From: Clostridia bacterium
GTDB taxonomy: Bacteria > Bacillota > Clostridia > Oscillospirales > CAG-272
Length of the DNA stretch: 38,769 bases
Direction: 5' to 3'
NCBI GenBank assembly: GCA_017466375.1
Contig: JAFTUH010000066.1
Location: 82,038-120,806 of the forward strand
Within the stretch, counting starts at the first letter, position 1. Each line of letters opens with the position of its first letter. This document shows, piece after piece, positions 7,634-16,600 of this stretch. The notes under the pieces are model-generated. The model saw only the letters and a program-made list of their open reading frames with translations. It did no database searches and had not been told where the DNA came from. A program made the translations under genes and the position numbers.

Positions 7634-9052
7634 TCAAACCGGCACCTGAATCAAAAGCTGTCCAGCATTCACCTGTATCAGTTCAGGCGGCGTCGGCATT
7701 ACAGGACATACATCCGTCAGTACTTCCTCCTGCAAACGCTCTTTTATATATGCAATCCCGCCCTGCAGATCTGTGCCTATAAACTCTATCAGCGGATAAT
7801 CCGGCACAGTGAATGTCATCTTACCGCACTCATCGGTTGAAATCAAAACAGGATACGAATAGGACTGCATTTCCATTGGCTGCATCGTATACAAATCCTC
7901 CATAAGCGAAATACCGTCCCGTTTGTGTTCATCCAGCACATGCGTGTATGTATCCATTGTAAAAGCTACTGAATAGTGTCCAAGCAGGACGGACAAAGTT
8001 TTTGAATCCATTCCCTGCTCCATTACACGTGTCGCAAACATATGGCGAAGTGCATGGAAAGTAACATGACGGATACCGGAAAGCTGGCGGATTTGGTTGT
8101 AATAATCCTTAAATGTACGCGGCTCTATGTATCCGCCCAATGAATTCGTCACGATCATTCCACTGTCACAGTAAGTCTCCCCTGCACTTATTCGGTCTGT
8201 TCTTTGTGTCGCCCGCCAGTTCATAAGGTCCTCCATTACCGCCGGAAGGAGAGGGATTTTTCGGACAGCATTCTCAGATTTAGGACTTTGTATCACAATC
8301 TCTGTTGTATTGACTCCCTCTTCCGTTGGGCGTTTTTTCTTATTCAAACGATTCAGCGTCCTCCGCACAGACAACATCTGTCCGGTAAAATCAATATCCT
8401 CCCACCGAAGTCCAAGGAGTTCTCCTACGCGCAGTCCTGTGAACAGAGTTAGCCGCACAAATACTCCATAACGATGGCGGTAACTTCCTTGTATAAGACG
8501 TGCCTGTTCATCTCTGCTCAAAATCTCAATTTTAGGTTTCTGACCGCGAGGCAGATTGATAGCACTGGCAGGATTCAGGGCGAGGATTCCCTCTCCCACA
8601 GCAAAGGACAATGCTTTATGCAGAAACAAGTTTATGTTCACGATTGTCTTAGGTGCCAAACCATCAAACTCAGATTTATAATTATAAAACTCCTGTAACA
8701 ACCGAGGACTTAACTGCTGCAATTTCAGATTTCCCAACGCCGGTTTCAGATGCACACGAATATAAGATTCATAACTGTTATAGGTTGACTGTTTCAATGC
8801 GTTTCTCATGTATACATCCAGACACATATCCAACCACTCACCTAATGTAATATCAGCGAAGCTCTGCGGTCTTGTGTCATTTAGATAATTCATCTCGTGG
8901 AGAAGCGCCAGTGCCTCCTCCTGTGAATGGGCTGTACGTGTGATTCGTTTCGGACCACCTGTTGCAAAGTCATGTTTGACAGTAACACTAACTTCCCAGC
9001 GACCATCATTTCGCTGCCTGATACTACCGTCTCCGTTCTTTCTTCTTCCCAT
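7634..9052 (-). CDS. Tyrosine recombinase (integrase) with HicB-like C-terminal domain
   Basis: Site-specific recombinase of the phage/conjugative-element type, 472 residues. In order: an N-terminal arm-binding domain (about 1-55, GDGSIRQRNDGRWEVSV); a core-binding helical domain (about 65-170); and a catalytic domain with Arg208 (TGLRVGELL), Lys258 region, His333/Arg336 (HALRH), His359 (LLGHY) and the nucleophile Tyr369 (DTYTHV). All catalytic residues are present, so it is probably active. Residues about 393-472 are an extra tail resembling the HicB/UPF0150 antitoxin fold: YPVLISTDECGKMTFTVPD, then a helix, then a PTPP-linked strand ending LLIQVPV. The gene points towards tRNA-fMet, as integrases next to their attachment site often do. 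No HicA-like toxin lies beside it. Confidence 0.95.
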   Translation of the reverse strand: MGRRKNGDGSIRQRNDGRWEVSVTVKHDFATGGPKRITRTAHSQEEALALLHEMNYLNDTRPQSFADITLGEWLDMCLDVYMRNALKQSTYNSYESYIRVHLKPALGNLKLQQLSPRLLQEFYNYKSEFDGLAPKTIVNINLFLHKALSFAVGEGILALNPASAINLPRGQKPKIEILSRDEQARLIQGSYRHRYGVFVRLTLFTGLRVGELLGLRWEDIDFTGQMLSVRRTLNRLNKKKRPTEEGVNTTEIVIQSPKSENAVRKIPLLPAVMEDLMNWRATQRTDRISAGETYCDSGMIVTNSLGGYIEPRTFKDYYNQIRQLSGIRHVTFHALRHMFATRVMEQGMDSKTLSVLLGHYSVAFTMDTYTHVLDEHKRDGISLMEDLYTMQPMEMQSYSYPVLISTDECGKMTFTVPDYPLIEFIGTDLQGGIAYIKERLQEEVLTDVCPVMPTPPELIQVNAGQLLIQVPV

Positions 9053-9183
9053 ATACTATTTTCTCCTCATCATAAAGAAAACGCTCACATACGTCGTATA
9101 ACGATGTGGAGCGGTGATATCATTCTTATAATATATGGTTGAACCATCTGTATTTTTCAATAATTTATAATTAATTTTATTTT

Positions 9184-9222
9184 ATCACTATATTTCTATT
9201 GCAATTTGCAATATTTAGTGAT
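9184..9222. promoter_or_regulatory. A/T-rich imperfect palindrome upstream of integrase
   Basis: ATCACTA at 9184-9190 and TAGTGAT at 9216-9222 flank an inner palindrome ATTGCAATTTGCAAT (9198-9212). It lies in the 214-base gap between the divergent integrase and the small gene at 9267. It could be an operator or integrase/excisionase arm site; this is inference. Confidence 0.4.
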
Positions 9223-9266
9223 ATTTTTAACAACAAGAATATAGTTACTATATTTGGAGGAAGATA

Positions 9267-9557
9267 ATGAGTTCTACCGAATCAAGCAACACCCTCTTTA
9301 ATGCGTTCCGCGCAACGCTGACACATCCAAAAAATGAAGCACTTCTTTCACTGGAATGCATTGCAGTCACTCAATACTCAATTGCGTGTAATTTAAACAA
9401 TTTAGGATACCAGATTGAATGTTCGATAATAAGCAATAACGAAACATTTATAAAAACAACCTCTAAAAATCTATATTTTTCTCAGCAACAGTTGTATTCA
9501 GACACAAATTTTGCAGAATCAATACGCATTCAGCTATCTCGATTCTCTATTACCTGA
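9267..9557 (+). CDS. Small hypothetical protein, possibly 3'-truncated
   Basis: 96 residues, not recognised. A strong GGAGGA site precedes ATG 9267 by about 6 bases, so translation is likely. The protein is hydrophilic, Ser/Thr/Asn-rich (for example SIISNNETFIKTTS) and has no membrane segment or clear motif. Base use is A/T-rich until about 9540 and then turns abruptly to the C/G-rich style of the next genes. The last few codons (RFSIT) therefore lie across an apparent junction, and the native C-terminus may have been lost. It is divergent from the integrase and is probably part of the same mobile module. Confidence 0.6.
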   Translation: MSSTESSNTLFNAFRATLTHPKNEALLSLECIAVTQYSIACNLNNLGYQIECSIISNNETFIKTTSKNLYFSQQQLYSDTNFAESIRIQLSRFSIT

Positions 9558-9769
9558 TTCCCGTCGCCGCCATCGCTTTCTTCCTCGGCAGTCTGATAGC
9601 CTACCTCATTGCGAAAAACAAAAACAAGCGTGCCCCCGGTACATATTCAGATGCACAGATCAAGTTCCGTAAAATCTGCCTGATCGTGTCTGGCGTGATT
9701 GCAGGAATTCTTCTGGCAGTTGTTCTTGCCTTCATTGGACTTCTGATGATGGCTGTTGCATTTATGTGA
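9539..9769 (+). pseudogene. Small membrane protein gene lacking its 5' end
   Basis: In the frame ending TGA 9767-9769 the sequence reads ISILYYLIPVAAIAFFLG, then SLIAYLIAKNKNKRAP, then KICLIVSGVIAGILLAVV to the end: two clear membrane helices joined by a basic cytoplasmic loop. No ATG, GTG or TTG is available between the upstream in-frame stop (9464-9466) and this segment. Together with the abrupt composition change at about 9540, this suggests that an insertion removed the start. The gene heads a tight array with the 46-residue ORF and the phosphate-binding-like gene. Confidence 0.55.
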
Positions 9770-9776
9770 GGCTTAC

Positions 9777-9917
9777 ATGAGCGACAAACTTTTCACAAGG
9801 CTATTGATCGCCGTACTGGCGGTATGCCTTATCGCAACGGCCGCGCATCTCGTATACGCCATCGATGCGTATCAGCACTGCTCCATTATCTACTTCATCG
9901 GAAAGGAGCTGTGGTGA
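9777..9917 (+). CDS. Small single-pass membrane protein
   Basis: 46 residues: MSDKLFTRLLIAVLAVCL begins one membrane helix, ending YFIGKELW. It starts 7 bases after the stop of the truncated membrane gene and ends one base before the ATG of the next gene (9919), so it is positioned as an operon member. The family is not recognised. Codon use resembles the downstream gene. Possibly an accessory of the phosphate-binding-like protein; that is inference from position only. Confidence 0.5.
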   Translation: MSDKLFTRLLIAVLAVCLIATAAHLVYAIDAYQHCSIIYFIGKELW

Positions 9918-9918
9918 T

Positions 9919-10908
9919 ATGACAAAGACGGCAAAACAGATCGCTGTGCTCGTTTCCGTCGTCCTCGTGTTCGCTCTGTTCAACAGCTGTATGTATCTGC
10001 TTCTTACCGGCAGGCTGTCGAACAATTTCAGTGACACTTCCCAGTCCAAGCAGATCGACGTGGCGAAATTTCTCCCGCACGTTCCCGAATCCGATCTTGC
10101 ACGCCTTGAATCCTCGCTGAAGTTGACGGACAACCTGCCCGTGCTCGACGGTGCGGCGGCGCTTGTGCCCGTCTATGCGGCGATCGTGGACAACGTGTAC
10201 CCTGCCGGATGCGTCACCTTTGATGGTAGCGTGTTCGATGACAACAACTACTATGGTGAGAACTTTGCCGTTGACAGCGCAATGCAGTATAACAACACCG
10301 TCCGCGGCTACAAGGCAATCGTGGACGGCACGACGGACATTCTGTTCTGTGCAAGTCCATCCGAGGAGCAAAAGCAGTACGCTGAAGAACAGAACGTGGA
10401 GCTTATCTACGTTCCTGTAGGGCTTGAAGGATTCGTTTTCTTTGTCAACGAGAACAATCCCGTGAACAGCCTGACGGCAGAGCAAATCCGCGACATCTAC
10501 GGCGGCGTATACACGAACTGGAAACAGCTTGGCGGTGCTGACCGCATGATCAATCCCGTCACCCGTCTTGCCGGAAGCGGCAGTCAGTCCGCGATGGATT
10601 CGTTTATGCAAGGCAGAGAGATTGCGCCGAAATCGGTCTTCTCCATCACAGGTGCGTCTATCGGCTTCTCATTCCGCTACTATATGGATGGTCTGGTGGG
10701 CAACGACAACGTGAAAATGCTCTCTCTGAACGGTATATATCCGAGTGCAGAGAACATTCAGAACGGCACCTATCCCATCATTGCAAAATTCTACGCGATC
10801 TACCGCGCGGACAACGATAACCCGAACATTCCCGTGCTGATCGACTGGCTGCTCTCCGATGAGGGACAGAAGTTGATCGAAAAAAGCGGGTATGTGAGAA
10901 TCAAGTAA
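9919..10908 (+). CDS. PstS-like phosphate/anion-binding protein
   Basis: 329 residues. An N-terminal membrane anchor or signal (IAVLVSVVLVFALFNSCMYLLL) is followed by a type II periplasmic-binding-protein fold. Matches to the PstS-like family include TDILFCASPSEEQ, LIYVPVGLEGFVFFVN-x-x-NPVNSLT, IRDIYGGVYTNWKQLGG, the anion-binding loop RLAGSGSQSAMDSF, and the C-terminal VLIDWLLSDEGQKLIEKSGY. No permease or ATPase genes follow, so it may act as a sensor or scavenger rather than as a transporter subunit. The start was chosen at 9919 because AAGGAG lies ten bases upstream; a longer frame from 9865 overlaps the small ORF. The terminator is at 10947-10979. Confidence 0.85.
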   Translation: MTKTAKQIAVLVSVVLVFALFNSCMYLLLTGRLSNNFSDTSQSKQIDVAKFLPHVPESDLARLESSLKLTDNLPVLDGAAALVPVYAAIVDNVYPAGCVTFDGSVFDDNNYYGENFAVDSAMQYNNTVRGYKAIVDGTTDILFCASPSEEQKQYAEEQNVELIYVPVGLEGFVFFVNENNPVNSLTAEQIRDIYGGVYTNWKQLGGADRMINPVTRLAGSGSQSAMDSFMQGREIAPKSVFSITGASIGFSFRYYMDGLVGNDNVKMLSLNGIYPSAENIQNGTYPIIAKFYAIYRADNDNPNIPVLIDWLLSDEGQKLIEKSGYVRIK

Positions 10909-10910
10909 GG

Positions 10911-10981
10911 AGTACGGCGAGAAATTTGAACGATAGTCACACTAACAAAAAAACAAGCGGAAATACTCCGCTTGTTTTTCA
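10911..10981 (+). repeat. Dispersed terminator-bearing repeat, copy 1
   Basis: About 71 bases with strong similarity to 33324-33396: both read AGTACGG then AAATTTGAACG, CAGTCACACT or TAGTCACACT, and a terminator hairpin built on AAACAAG ... CTTGTTT. The flanking genes are unrelated, so this is a small dispersed repeat. Confidence 0.7.
10947..10979. terminator. Bidirectional terminator
   Basis: A perfect 11-bp stem (AAACAAGCGGA / TCCGCTTGTTT) with an AATAC loop, T-rich on both strands. It serves the plus-strand PstS-like gene and the convergent manganese catalase gene. Confidence 0.9.
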
Positions 10982-10982
10982 T

Positions 10983-11645
10983 TTACTGAAACGACGGTGC
11001 GTGGGTTTCGCCGCTTGCAAAAGCATTCGGGCCGGGATCGGACATGGAGAAATACATCTTCGCCGCCTTGGTCGTACCAAAATCGCGGTTGGATCCCGTC
11101 TCTTGTACCTTGTTGAACGCGTCGCGGAACATCTGATTGTGCGCTTCCTCGCGGTTCAAGAGAAAATCAATCGTCTCTCTCACCTTTTTGTCCTCGATCT
11201 GGCGGTAAAGATACTCGTACACAACCTTGGCTCTCTGCTCGGATGCAATATTGGAAAGCAGATCGGCGCACAGATCACCCGTGACGGTGACGTAATCCGC
11301 CGTCCAGGAATAACCCGACGCATTGATGAGCCCCGGATTCAGCCCGAGCAGAACGTGCGTCTGCACCTCGCCTGCCTGCACTTTTTGTGCATCGACGTCG
11401 TGACCGTTGAGCAGATTGATCGTCTGCGCGACCATCTCCATATGGCTCAGCTCCTCAGCGGCAATATCGAGAAAAAGATCCTTGATCTCGGGATCCTTAA
11501 CGCGAAAACTCTGCGACATATACTGCATCGCCGCCTTCAGCTCTCCGTTGCCTCCGCCCAGCTGCTCCTGCAAAAGCACCGCGTACTGCGGATTCGGTCT
11601 TTCGACCTCCACAGGATGGAAAAACTGCTTTTCATGCTTGAACAT
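10983..11645 (-). CDS. Manganese catalase (CotJC-like)
   Basis: Dimanganese catalase that breaks down hydrogen peroxide, 220 residues, the size of the short CotJC-type members. Four-helix-bundle ligands are visible in QEQLGGGNGELKAAMQY, AAEELSHMEM (Glu-x-x-His), ASEQRAK and NREEAHNQMF (Glu-x-x-His). The C-terminal tail FSMSDPGPNAF is also typical. GGAGGG precedes ATG 11645. It lies 55 bases downstream of a FAD/Rieske oxidoreductase gene on the same strand, so the two probably form an oxidative-stress operon. No cotJA or cotJB gene is nearby, so a spore-coat role cannot be assumed. Confidence 0.93.
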   Translation of the reverse strand: MFKHEKQFFHPVEVERPNPQYAVLLQEQLGGGNGELKAAMQYMSQSFRVKDPEIKDLFLDIAAEELSHMEMVAQTINLLNGHDVDAQKVQAGEVQTHVLLGLNPGLINASGYSWTADYVTVTGDLCADLLSNIASEQRAKVVYEYLYRQIEDKKVRETIDFLLNREEAHNQMFRDAFNKVQETGSNRDFGTTKAAKMYFSMSDPGPNAFASGETHAPSFQ

Positions 11646-11699
11646 GACAAATACCCTCCGTTTATAGCTTCGGATATAGTATCTCCCACGAAAATTTGT

Positions 11700-13010
11700 T
11701 TATCCCCGTTTGTGCATTTTTTTGTCATCCGTTGCGGGATTGTCGATCAACTCCCCACTTTCCGTAAAGCGCGAGCCGTGGCATGGGCAATCCCAGCTGT
11801 GCTCTGCACGGTTATATTTAAGCGCACAGCCAAGATGCGGACAGCGCGGTACGGTCGGGGTGAGAAGTCCCACGGTCGATTCAAACGCGTTGAAGGCAAG
11901 CTGTGGATGCCACACGGAGCGCGACGGCGAAAAGACTTCGGCATACGGATTCGTTTTTCCGCACACAAGATCGCAAAGGATGTCCGCGGCGACCATCGCG
12001 TTGGTCATGCCCCATTTGTTAAAGCCGGTCGCGACGTAAAGATCAGGCGTCGTCTTCGCGTACTGACCGATATACGGAATACTATCCAGCGTCATGCAGT
12101 CCTGCGTCGCCCATTTTGCCACGATCTCGGCATTCTTGTAATGCTGTTGTGCAAATTCCTCCAGCACCTGCCAACAGCCGCCCTGCTTCCCTGTTCGATG
12201 TCCGCCGCCACCGAGGAGCAAAAGATCGCCGTAACTACGGAAAGAAAGACCTGTATCGGATTCGTCAACGTACATTCCGCTTACATTCTTTGCGCCGCGC
12301 AAAGCGAGGACATAGGAGCGGTGCTGATAGAGCTTCAAAAAATAGCCGCCGTGTTTATTGAGAATCGGAAAATGCGTGGCGATGATCGCTTTCTGGTACT
12401 TGATCTCACCGTGGTTGGTGACCGCCTTGTGCGGCATCAGATGCACGACCTTGGTGTTCTCATAGATCGGCAGATTCTTTGCAATCGTGTACAGAAACTT
12501 CAGCGGGTGAAACTGCGCCTGCTCACTCACACGTACTGCACCCGCAACACGCATCGGAAGTTCAGACGCATCCGAAAGCTCTGCGCGAACACCGATACGC
12601 TTCAGTGCTGCCACTTCCCTCTCCACTTTCCCTCGATCATGAAGCGAATAGACATACGCGTCCCGCACCTCGTAGTCGCAGTCGATGCTTTGGCAAAGGC
12701 GGGCATATTCCTCGCACGCACGCCGCTGTGCTTCCGCATACAGTCGCGCCTTCTCTTCCCCGAAACGGCGGATCATCTTATCGTAAATCATCCCGTGCGC
12801 GAGCGTGATCTTCGCCGTGGTATTTTTTGTGATCCCGCCGCAGATCTCAGATGCTTCTGCCAGCATACAATCCACACCCGCATTCTTCAGTTTGTATGCA
12901 CACAGTATCCCCGCGATCCCACCGCCGATGATGAGGATATCGGTCGTTTTGTTATCGGAAAGCGGAGCAAAACGCACCCGCTTTTCAGTCTCTTTCCAAA
13001 CAGAATTCAT
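11700..13010 (-). CDS. FAD-dependent oxidoreductase with C-terminal Rieske domain
   Basis: 436 residues. The N-terminal dinucleotide fold is ILIIGGGIAGILCAYKLKNAG followed by an acidic residue (LAEAS), as in DAAO/GlpD-like flavoproteins. The middle has YVATGFNKWGMTNAMVAADIL, the usual C-terminal FAD contact. The last about 60 residues form a Rieske [2Fe-2S] module with CPHLGC and CPCHGSRF (Cys-x-His ... Cys-x-x-His). This FAD-plus-Rieske architecture is known in Firmicutes; the substrate is unknown. GGAGGT precedes ATG 13010. The manganese catalase follows on the same strand and could remove peroxide made by this enzyme; that is inference. Confidence 0.92.
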   Translation of the reverse strand: MNSVWKETEKRVRFAPLSDNKTTDILIIGGGIAGILCAYKLKNAGVDCMLAEASEICGGITKNTTAKITLAHGMIYDKMIRRFGEEKARLYAEAQRRACEEYARLCQSIDCDYEVRDAYVYSLHDRGKVEREVAALKRIGVRAELSDASELPMRVAGAVRVSEQAQFHPLKFLYTIAKNLPIYENTKVVHLMPHKAVTNHGEIKYQKAIIATHFPILNKHGGYFLKLYQHRSYVLALRGAKNVSGMYVDESDTGLSFRSYGDLLLLGGGGHRTGKQGGCWQVLEEFAQQHYKNAEIVAKWATQDCMTLDSIPYIGQYAKTTPDLYVATGFNKWGMTNAMVAADILCDLVCGKTNPYAEVFSPSRSVWHPQLAFNAFESTVGLLTPTVPRCPHLGCALKYNRAEHSWDCPCHGSRFTESGELIDNPATDDKKMHKRG

Positions 13011-13072
13011 CTTTTACCTCCACGTTGACATGTGCATAGTATTTGTATTCTTCCCCACGCAATATACCATAC

Positions 13073-13110
13073 AAAAAAACGCTTGGAAGCAAAAGATTCC
13101 AAACGTTTTG
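13073..13110 (-). terminator. Terminator of the sigma-like gene
   Basis: Stem CGTTTGGAA / TTCCAAGCG on the minus strand (one mismatch, loop of 8) followed by T7. It lies just past the stop codon at 13119. Confidence 0.75.
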
Positions 13111-13118
13111 TATTTCAT

Positions 13119-13430
13119 TTACTGCACAGCGGCGAGGTTCATAGCGAGATGCAGCCGTTTATACGGATCGACGCTACGAAGCGTTTCGGGAAAGTCGCTG
13201 TCATGCGCGGGAGGGAGTGACAGTTTTCTCTCACACCGCCCCGACAGCTCGCTGAAAAGTGCCGTTCGGATATCCGTTCTTCCGTGCAAATGCTCACATA
13301 TGTGCACACAGGCAACACACGTTTCCGTCACCGTTTCTGCCGCCGCCTCCCTGCTCCCGAGCGCGATATACGCCACCCGGTACAAATCATCGATGCTTGC
13401 CTCGCAAACTTCCTCGTATGTGTCTGTCAT
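13119..13430 (-). CDS. Short sigma-70 region-2-like protein
   Basis: 103 residues from ATG 13430; a GTG two codons earlier (13436) is better spaced from the AAGGAG site, and the reading frame reaches 13442. The segment IDDLYRVAYIALGSREAAAETVTETC follows the pattern of ECF sigma region 2 (D-x-L-Y-R-x-A-Y, then LGS-x-x-x-AE-x-x-V-x-E-T). The protein ends before any region 4, so it cannot bind a -35 element in the normal way. It may be an anti-sigma-like decoy, half of a split factor, or a degenerate gene. It has its own terminator (13073-13110) and is followed by the FAD/catalase pair on the same strand. Confidence 0.65.
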   Translation of the reverse strand: MTDTYEEVCEASIDDLYRVAYIALGSREAAAETVTETCVACVHICEHLHGRTDIRTALFSELSGRCERKLSLPPAHDSDFPETLRSVDPYKRLHLAMNLAAVQ

Positions 13431-13514
13431 GTTCACAGTCATCTCCTTTTGGGATTCTCTTACTTATATAAACAACTTTTTCGCCCAAATGTTACGCTTT
13501 GCATAAAAATTTCG

Positions 13515-13553
13515 ATAAAAATCGGGTGGAGAATCGGATCATCCCCACCCGAT
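13515..13553 (-). terminator. Terminator of the blaI-blaR1-like operon
   Basis: Stem ATCGGGTGG / CCACCCGAT with a 15-base loop, then TTTTTAT on the minus strand, about 30 bases after the stop at 13586. Confidence 0.82.
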
Positions 13554-13585
13554 ATGTACCGAAAACGGGAATCGTTCTTACACTT

Positions 13586-13678
13586 TTATTCGACAAACTG
13601 CAGACCGTACGGCTCGTATGCGCTCTTTTCAAGCACTTCATACCCGAGCCATCTGCCGTCCGCGAAAAACTCACACAT
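13586..13678 (-). CDS. Tiny ORF or out-of-frame tail of the BlaR1-like gene
   Basis: 30 residues: MCEFFADGRWLGYEVLEKSA then YEPYGLQFVE. The ATG (13678) overlaps the end of the BlaR1-like gene, whose TGA is 13671-13673, and the frame closes with TAA right before the operon terminator. The peptide has ordinary amino-acid composition, so it could be a translationally coupled small protein, or the true C-terminus moved out of frame by a one-base change. It cannot be decided from one sequence. Confidence 0.35.
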   Translation of the reverse strand: MCEFFADGRWLGYEVLEKSAYEPYGLQFVE

Positions 13679-16600
13679 TCGCCGCCCGATCTGCCTCGCA
13701 GAAGGAGCGGACGATCGGCAGAACGACCTCACTAAGGAATGCCGTGCTGTCGCCGTCATACTCGAGCCGCTGCCAAATTTCCAGCACATATGCGTCGTCT
13801 CCCGTGTCGATATAGAACAGGTAGCGTCGCGTAAGTTCATGGTCTCCGTCCGCATATCCGCCGCCGTAGTAGCCTGTGTAGCTGTATCCGTAATCAGTCG
13901 TGCCTGTAATGGGAGAATCCATAACGTACTCGAACGAGGGACCTTCGGGATTGCGAAGACCTTCTTCAAACTGCGCAAGGGATATCATACGATAGGCGAC
14001 ACCGACACGCTTCATGTTTGGATACGCCCCGTCGCGGACGTTCATCTCATCAAAGTAATCGTCGTTCCATTCCCATTCTTTCGGTATGCGGAGGGTCACA
14101 TCCCCACCCCCGTATACGGGCACAGTGTGCCATATAGCCGTGCGATATTTGGAAGCGGTTGGCTTCACAAACGTCAGCGGAAAGGGATCCTCGGGGGAGA
14201 GGATGTGGATGCCGCTCTCCTCGCATACAAAGTGGACGAATCCGCCGTATTCGTACAGTTTTCCACGCACGTCTGCGACGGGATACTCTGTCGTTTCGCC
14301 TTCGTTTGAATACCTTCCCGTAAGCGAAGCGGCAAACAAGCCTGTGCCCTTGTCATAGGTGTACATTCCCTCATATCGGATCGCCGGACCTGTGCCGACG
14401 ACGGTGGAGGAGAGGGAGATTTTTCCGTTCTCCTCCAGATTGAGGACATACGTGCGAAGGACCGTGCCGTAGTGCCCGGACTGCGCCTTCGCAGCATAGG
14501 CGGTATGCTCACCGAAGAAGGTGCCCTTATACGGCGTACCGTTTTTGAGGATAGCATCCTTTGTGAACGTCTCGGTTTCTTCGACGGAGGTCAGATATCC
14601 TCCCGCAGAAGTCGCACAGTACGTTTTGTAGGTTTTGAAATAGCCGGAGGAACGGTAGGAATCACCGATACCCAGAACGTAGTACATCGTACCGTCCGCC
14701 CCTGCCCTGATCTCGCCTGCATACGGAGCCGTGCCGCCAAAGCTGTCGCCGTAAGCCGCGGCACAGGCGATGTACTCGCGTCCGTTATCCGAGATCGGCA
14801 GATCTACAGTGTACGACTTAACGCCGCCGTTCAGTTCCTCCTGAAAGATCAGCTGCACGCCGATCAGATCCTTATATCTGTCTGCACTGCATTCGTAGAG
14901 ACTGATGCCGAGTGTTTTGATCCACCCGCCCGAGGGAGCCGCCGATTGATAGTAACCGAAAGAGAATTTCATCGTGATCTCTTCCATACCCTCGCGCAAA
15001 ACGGCATGAACGAAATAGTTCGCATCGACCGTATATGTGCCCTCGTACACATGTCCGTACTCGCCGAAATGATAATCGGAGGAAAAAGTGATTCCTTTTG
15101 TTTCCGGCTCAAACGTCAGACGGTACACGTACTGCAGATTTCCATAATCATCCGTGTACGTGCTGTACCAGTCGCCCGCCTGATTTTCCCCGATCATGTC
15201 GGAATTGTCGGGCAGGGGCGCACCCTCTTTTCGGAACGTCACGGGGAGAAGCAAATCCGTCGGCATCGTTTCAAGCGTACTCTCCTCACAGAGGAAATGG
15301 ACGTATCCGCCGTACTCATACAGCTGACCGGATACAGTTTCAATCTCAGGGTTAGGGTCGCCGAGATGTTTCACTGCGGCAGTGAACGTGCCCGTCGTTT
15401 TGTCGTACGTATACGTGCCGTCATAGAGACCGTTTGTCGCCGTCGAATCAAACCCGACCTTGACGGAAATCGTATCGCCTTCAATGATAACACGGCGGCT
15501 CATCAGCCCCTGCTTATCATGCAGCTTGGATTGATAGATGCCCGAGAGCGTGCCTGTGAACGGCTTGCCCTCTTTGTAGACCAGCTCTTTTGTAATCGTG
15601 GGCAGTTCGGTGACAGAATCGACGTAGTTCGCCTTTGTCACAACGCGATACGTCTTGAAATCCGTAAACGAGCCGTAGGGCTGACGGTCATTCTGCACGC
15701 CGAGTACAACGGTTACTTCTTTATTGGAAGATGCGTAAAACTCAGTGACGTAGTTCCCTGCATGCGGATCATAGTAGCAGTGGGCAACCATCTCGCTCAC
15801 ATCGTAATCGTACGTGGCGGCGACAGTATAGTGCGCCTCCCACGTGCCCGTATACGGCAATCTGTATGTGGAAAGCGGGCGCGTTTCGTCCCACACCCAT
15901 GTCATACCGCCGTCTTCGGTGACGAGATAGAGAATCCGCTCCGGATTCTGTGCATGTTGTACAAGAATCGGGTACTCTCCCGTCAGTCCGTCAAAGCGGG
16001 GGACGAGAGGCGTCAATCTGTTTGTGGAGATGATCTCGGGAACTTCGATAGGCATTCTTTCCCACGTTTTGCCGCCGTCCGTTGTGCGGCTGATCGCCGC
16101 CGTCCCGACCGGCTCAAACTGCGGATCAAAGCTCATGAACGCGACGGTTTCCGAAGCAAATCCCATGCCTGTTACGTGATTTCCGCCGAAGTCCATCTCA
16201 TAATACGGGCGTACCTCCCACGAAGCACCGTAATCCGGAGAGGTTGCGATGTTCTTTCTGCCGCTACCGAGCACGGTGTCGGTCAGATGCACGCCTGCCC
16301 AGACGAAAGAGCCGAATCTGTCCAGATAGAAGTGCACGTATTCCGGCTGCCAACCGGGTCTCCAGCTTTCGCGGTCGCGCTCTGTTGCCGGCCAGCCGTC
16401 AAAAATTTTGTACGGAATCCGTCCAACGTACAGACCGTCCTTCTCCGTGTACAGCTCGATCCACGGCGTGTATGCATCCTCAACGTAGCCGACAAACGGA
16501 CCGGCGTAGTCTACGCTGACAGCACCTTTGTCCTCCTCATACCGCGGCAGATCGTACCACGGTGTGTAGAACGTGCGCTCCTTTTCAATGACTTCCTTGC

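Noticed and set aside
10926..13028. 700-residue plus-strand open frame over the catalase and oxidoreductase genes
   Set aside because: The minus strand carries two clear enzymes with motifs and ribosome sites; this frame is rich in Arg, His and Cys as expected of a shadow.
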